NCBI GenBank assembly: GCA_001824215.1
Contig: MHWS01000002.1
Coordinates: forward strand, 1-37,797
Reading direction: 5' to 3'
DNA: 37,797 nt
Origin: Candidatus Zambryskibacteria bacterium RIFCSPLOWO2_12_FULL_39_16
Lineage (GTDB): Bacteria; Patescibacteriota; Minisyncoccia; Phycocordibacterales; WO2-35-19
A program made the translations under genes and the position numbers. The notes beneath the pieces were generated by a model that did not search any database, was not told the origin of the DNA, and saw only the letters and a list, made by a program, of their open reading frames with translations. Position 1 is the stretch's first letter. Every line of letters begins with the position of its first letter. This document shows positions 36,448 through 37,797 of this stretch, one piece after another.

Positions 36448-37248
36448 TCAGTCTAGGGTTTTCTTTACAACACCATTGAGATGTCGAAGAAGCCTGACCT
36501 TTAGACTGTTAGGCAAAAGGATAAAGAACTTAAATTTGACTGGATGACCGTCAATTACGGTTTCTACCATACGAGTTGGGATGGATTTTGCCCCGGGCGG
36601 CAGCCAACGAGATATTTCATCAGAAAGATTGAGATTGAACAATGACCCCCTTGTATCTTTGATGGCCAGTTTTAAATCGGTCCTTTTGATTGATATTATA
36701 TCTGTATCTTTATTATTTCTTAAATCGTGGTGATTGGCGGTACCTTTTTTTCTTCTTATTCCATCAAGGAATGTGTGATGAATTACATATACCATGTTGG
36801 TTTGTTTGGTCAAAAATTCAAAAATTTCATTTTGAGATTTGTGATTTTTGAGCAGTCTCTCTCGTTTGTTTTTTCCATGTCTGTTCTCTCTGTTTATGTA
36901 GCTGAAAATCCAAGTGGCCTGGTCATTTATTGGAAATCCTAGCATTTTCAAGAGAGAGTCAAACTGATCCTCAGATATTATAAGGGTATTCATGTTGCTT
37001 GACCCCTTGATTTCAAAGTGACAGCGAAGATTGTGATCTTCGATATCAGGGTTGGTATTTCTGTTATCGAGCCAGTATTCCAAAGAGATCGAACTTTTTT
37101 TGAGCAGATGCCGCGCAATCCTATCAAAAGAATATCCTATGATATAAGGCAAACGAACTTTTTCTCCTAGATCCCAAAACCAATGTGTTTCTGGTGGATC
37201 AAACTGGTGTTCATCTCCTATGTAAGGAGAAAAATTATCATCGTCCAC
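36448..37248 (-). CDS. Hypothetical protein, possible PD-(D/E)XK nuclease-like
   Basis: 'NPDIEDHNLRCHFEIKGSSNMNTLIISEDQFDSLL' shows D...ExK pattern; no clear family recognised. Confidence 0.4.
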   Translation of the reverse strand: MDDDNFSPYIGDEHQFDPPETHWFWDLGEKVRLPYIIGYSFDRIARHLLKKSSISLEYWLDNRNTNPDIEDHNLRCHFEIKGSSNMNTLIISEDQFDSLLKMLGFPINDQATWIFSYINRENRHGKNKRERLLKNHKSQNEIFEFLTKQTNMVYVIHHTFLDGIRRKKGTANHHDLRNNKDTDIISIKRTDLKLAIKDTRGSLFNLNLSDEISRWLPPGAKSIPTRMVETVIDGHPVKFKFFILLPNSLKVRLLRHLNGVVKKTLD

Positions 37249-37403
37249 GTCATCACCCCCTTCTCTTTTTAGAATTTAAGTCAAAGTACTAGCATCTAAT
37301 TAGAAGATATCACAATCAAATTTAAATCTACCTCTATAACCTGTGGACATTTATTGCTCTGGACAAAAAAGTTAAATTATGGTAGCACTATGGGGTTCTA
37401 GAT

Positions 37404-37551
37404 GAACGCTTTGGCCCCTTAAAAGGCCAAAAGTTCGTTGACAAATATGGGTAGATTAGCAAAAGCGCTTATTAGAGTGCCATTACTTCTTCTAACCCAT
37501 CAAAAAAAGAGAGGCATTCGCGAGGAGACTATGAAATTCTTGCGGAGTCTC
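37404..37551 (+). promoter_or_regulatory. Structured 5' leader with three consecutive hairpins
   Basis: GAACGCTTTGGCC/GGCCAAAAGTTC; GGGTAGA/TCTAACCC; GAGACT/AGTCTC. Confidence 0.4.
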
Positions 37552-37567
37552 TCAGAAAGGAAAAGGA

Positions 37568-37797
37568 ATGACACCAAGAAAGTCTAAAAAACGTTCAGGT
37601 TCAGCAGATTCAGTTCTATTAGTTCCTATTGAACCAGTACGTCTGGATCCGTCGGTAACTGTTACGCCGGTAAGTCCAGAGCCAGTGACAGATCAAGTTC
37701 TGCCAGTAAGCTCTGCTCCACCGGTACATACAGATTTGCCGGGAGATCCACCAGATTCATCAGCCGATCGACATTACTTCACCTGGTTTGATGTGTC
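37568..37797 (+). CDS. Pro/Ser/Val-rich hypothetical protein, truncated by window end
   Basis: ATG with AAGGAAAAGGA upstream; open to the end: MTPRKSKKRSGSADSVLLVPIEPVRLDPS... Confidence 0.55.
   Translation, partial: MTPRKSKKRSGSADSVLLVPIEPVRLDPSVTVTPVSPEPVTDQVLPVSSAPPVHTDLPGDPPDSSADRHYFTWFDV

Noticed and set aside
1-37797. CRISPR arrays, transposases or prophage genes
   Set aside because: No regularly spaced direct repeats, cas genes, transposases or phage structural genes seen

Overview
The window reads as an AT-rich bacterial chromosome segment with Candidate Phyla Radiation (Patescibacteria/Parcubacteria-like) character: compact genes, a short IF-2, no CRISPR array and no recognisable transposase. 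The housekeeping backbone includes rnpB, a Leu-Lys-Leu-Cys tRNA cluster plus Tyr, Trp and Leu tRNAs, rbfA-infB, a cysteine desulfurase, a ClpC-type ATPase, murA/murD, a class IV aminotransferase, rpmG, miaA, a MacA/MacB-type exporter, glmS, a short UDP-sugar dehydrogenase, parB, relA/spoT, topA, dprA, serS, an ftsQ-like gene, dus and a PAP2 phosphatase. The strongest non-routine signal is a set of short GC-rich palindromic sequences lying in frame inside conserved genes (cysteine desulfurase, topA twice, miaA, parB, dprA, dus) and also in intergenic DNA and possibly rnpB. Two copies match at 35/36 nt and encode the same peptide, PARHASQGDAGG, in two unrelated proteins. This resembles the Rickettsia palindromic elements in concept. 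Other notable items are a membrane-anchored Clp ATPase with a degenerate first AAA domain, a trypsin-like protein lacking its catalytic motifs, a promoter/sORF/terminator unit encoding a 19-aa peptide, and an accessory end (35.2-37.8 kb) with a putative HhH-GPD/Cys-cluster protein, a putative PD-(D/E)XK protein and a structured leader. All calls come from reading the sequence and the supplied ORFs; no database search was run.
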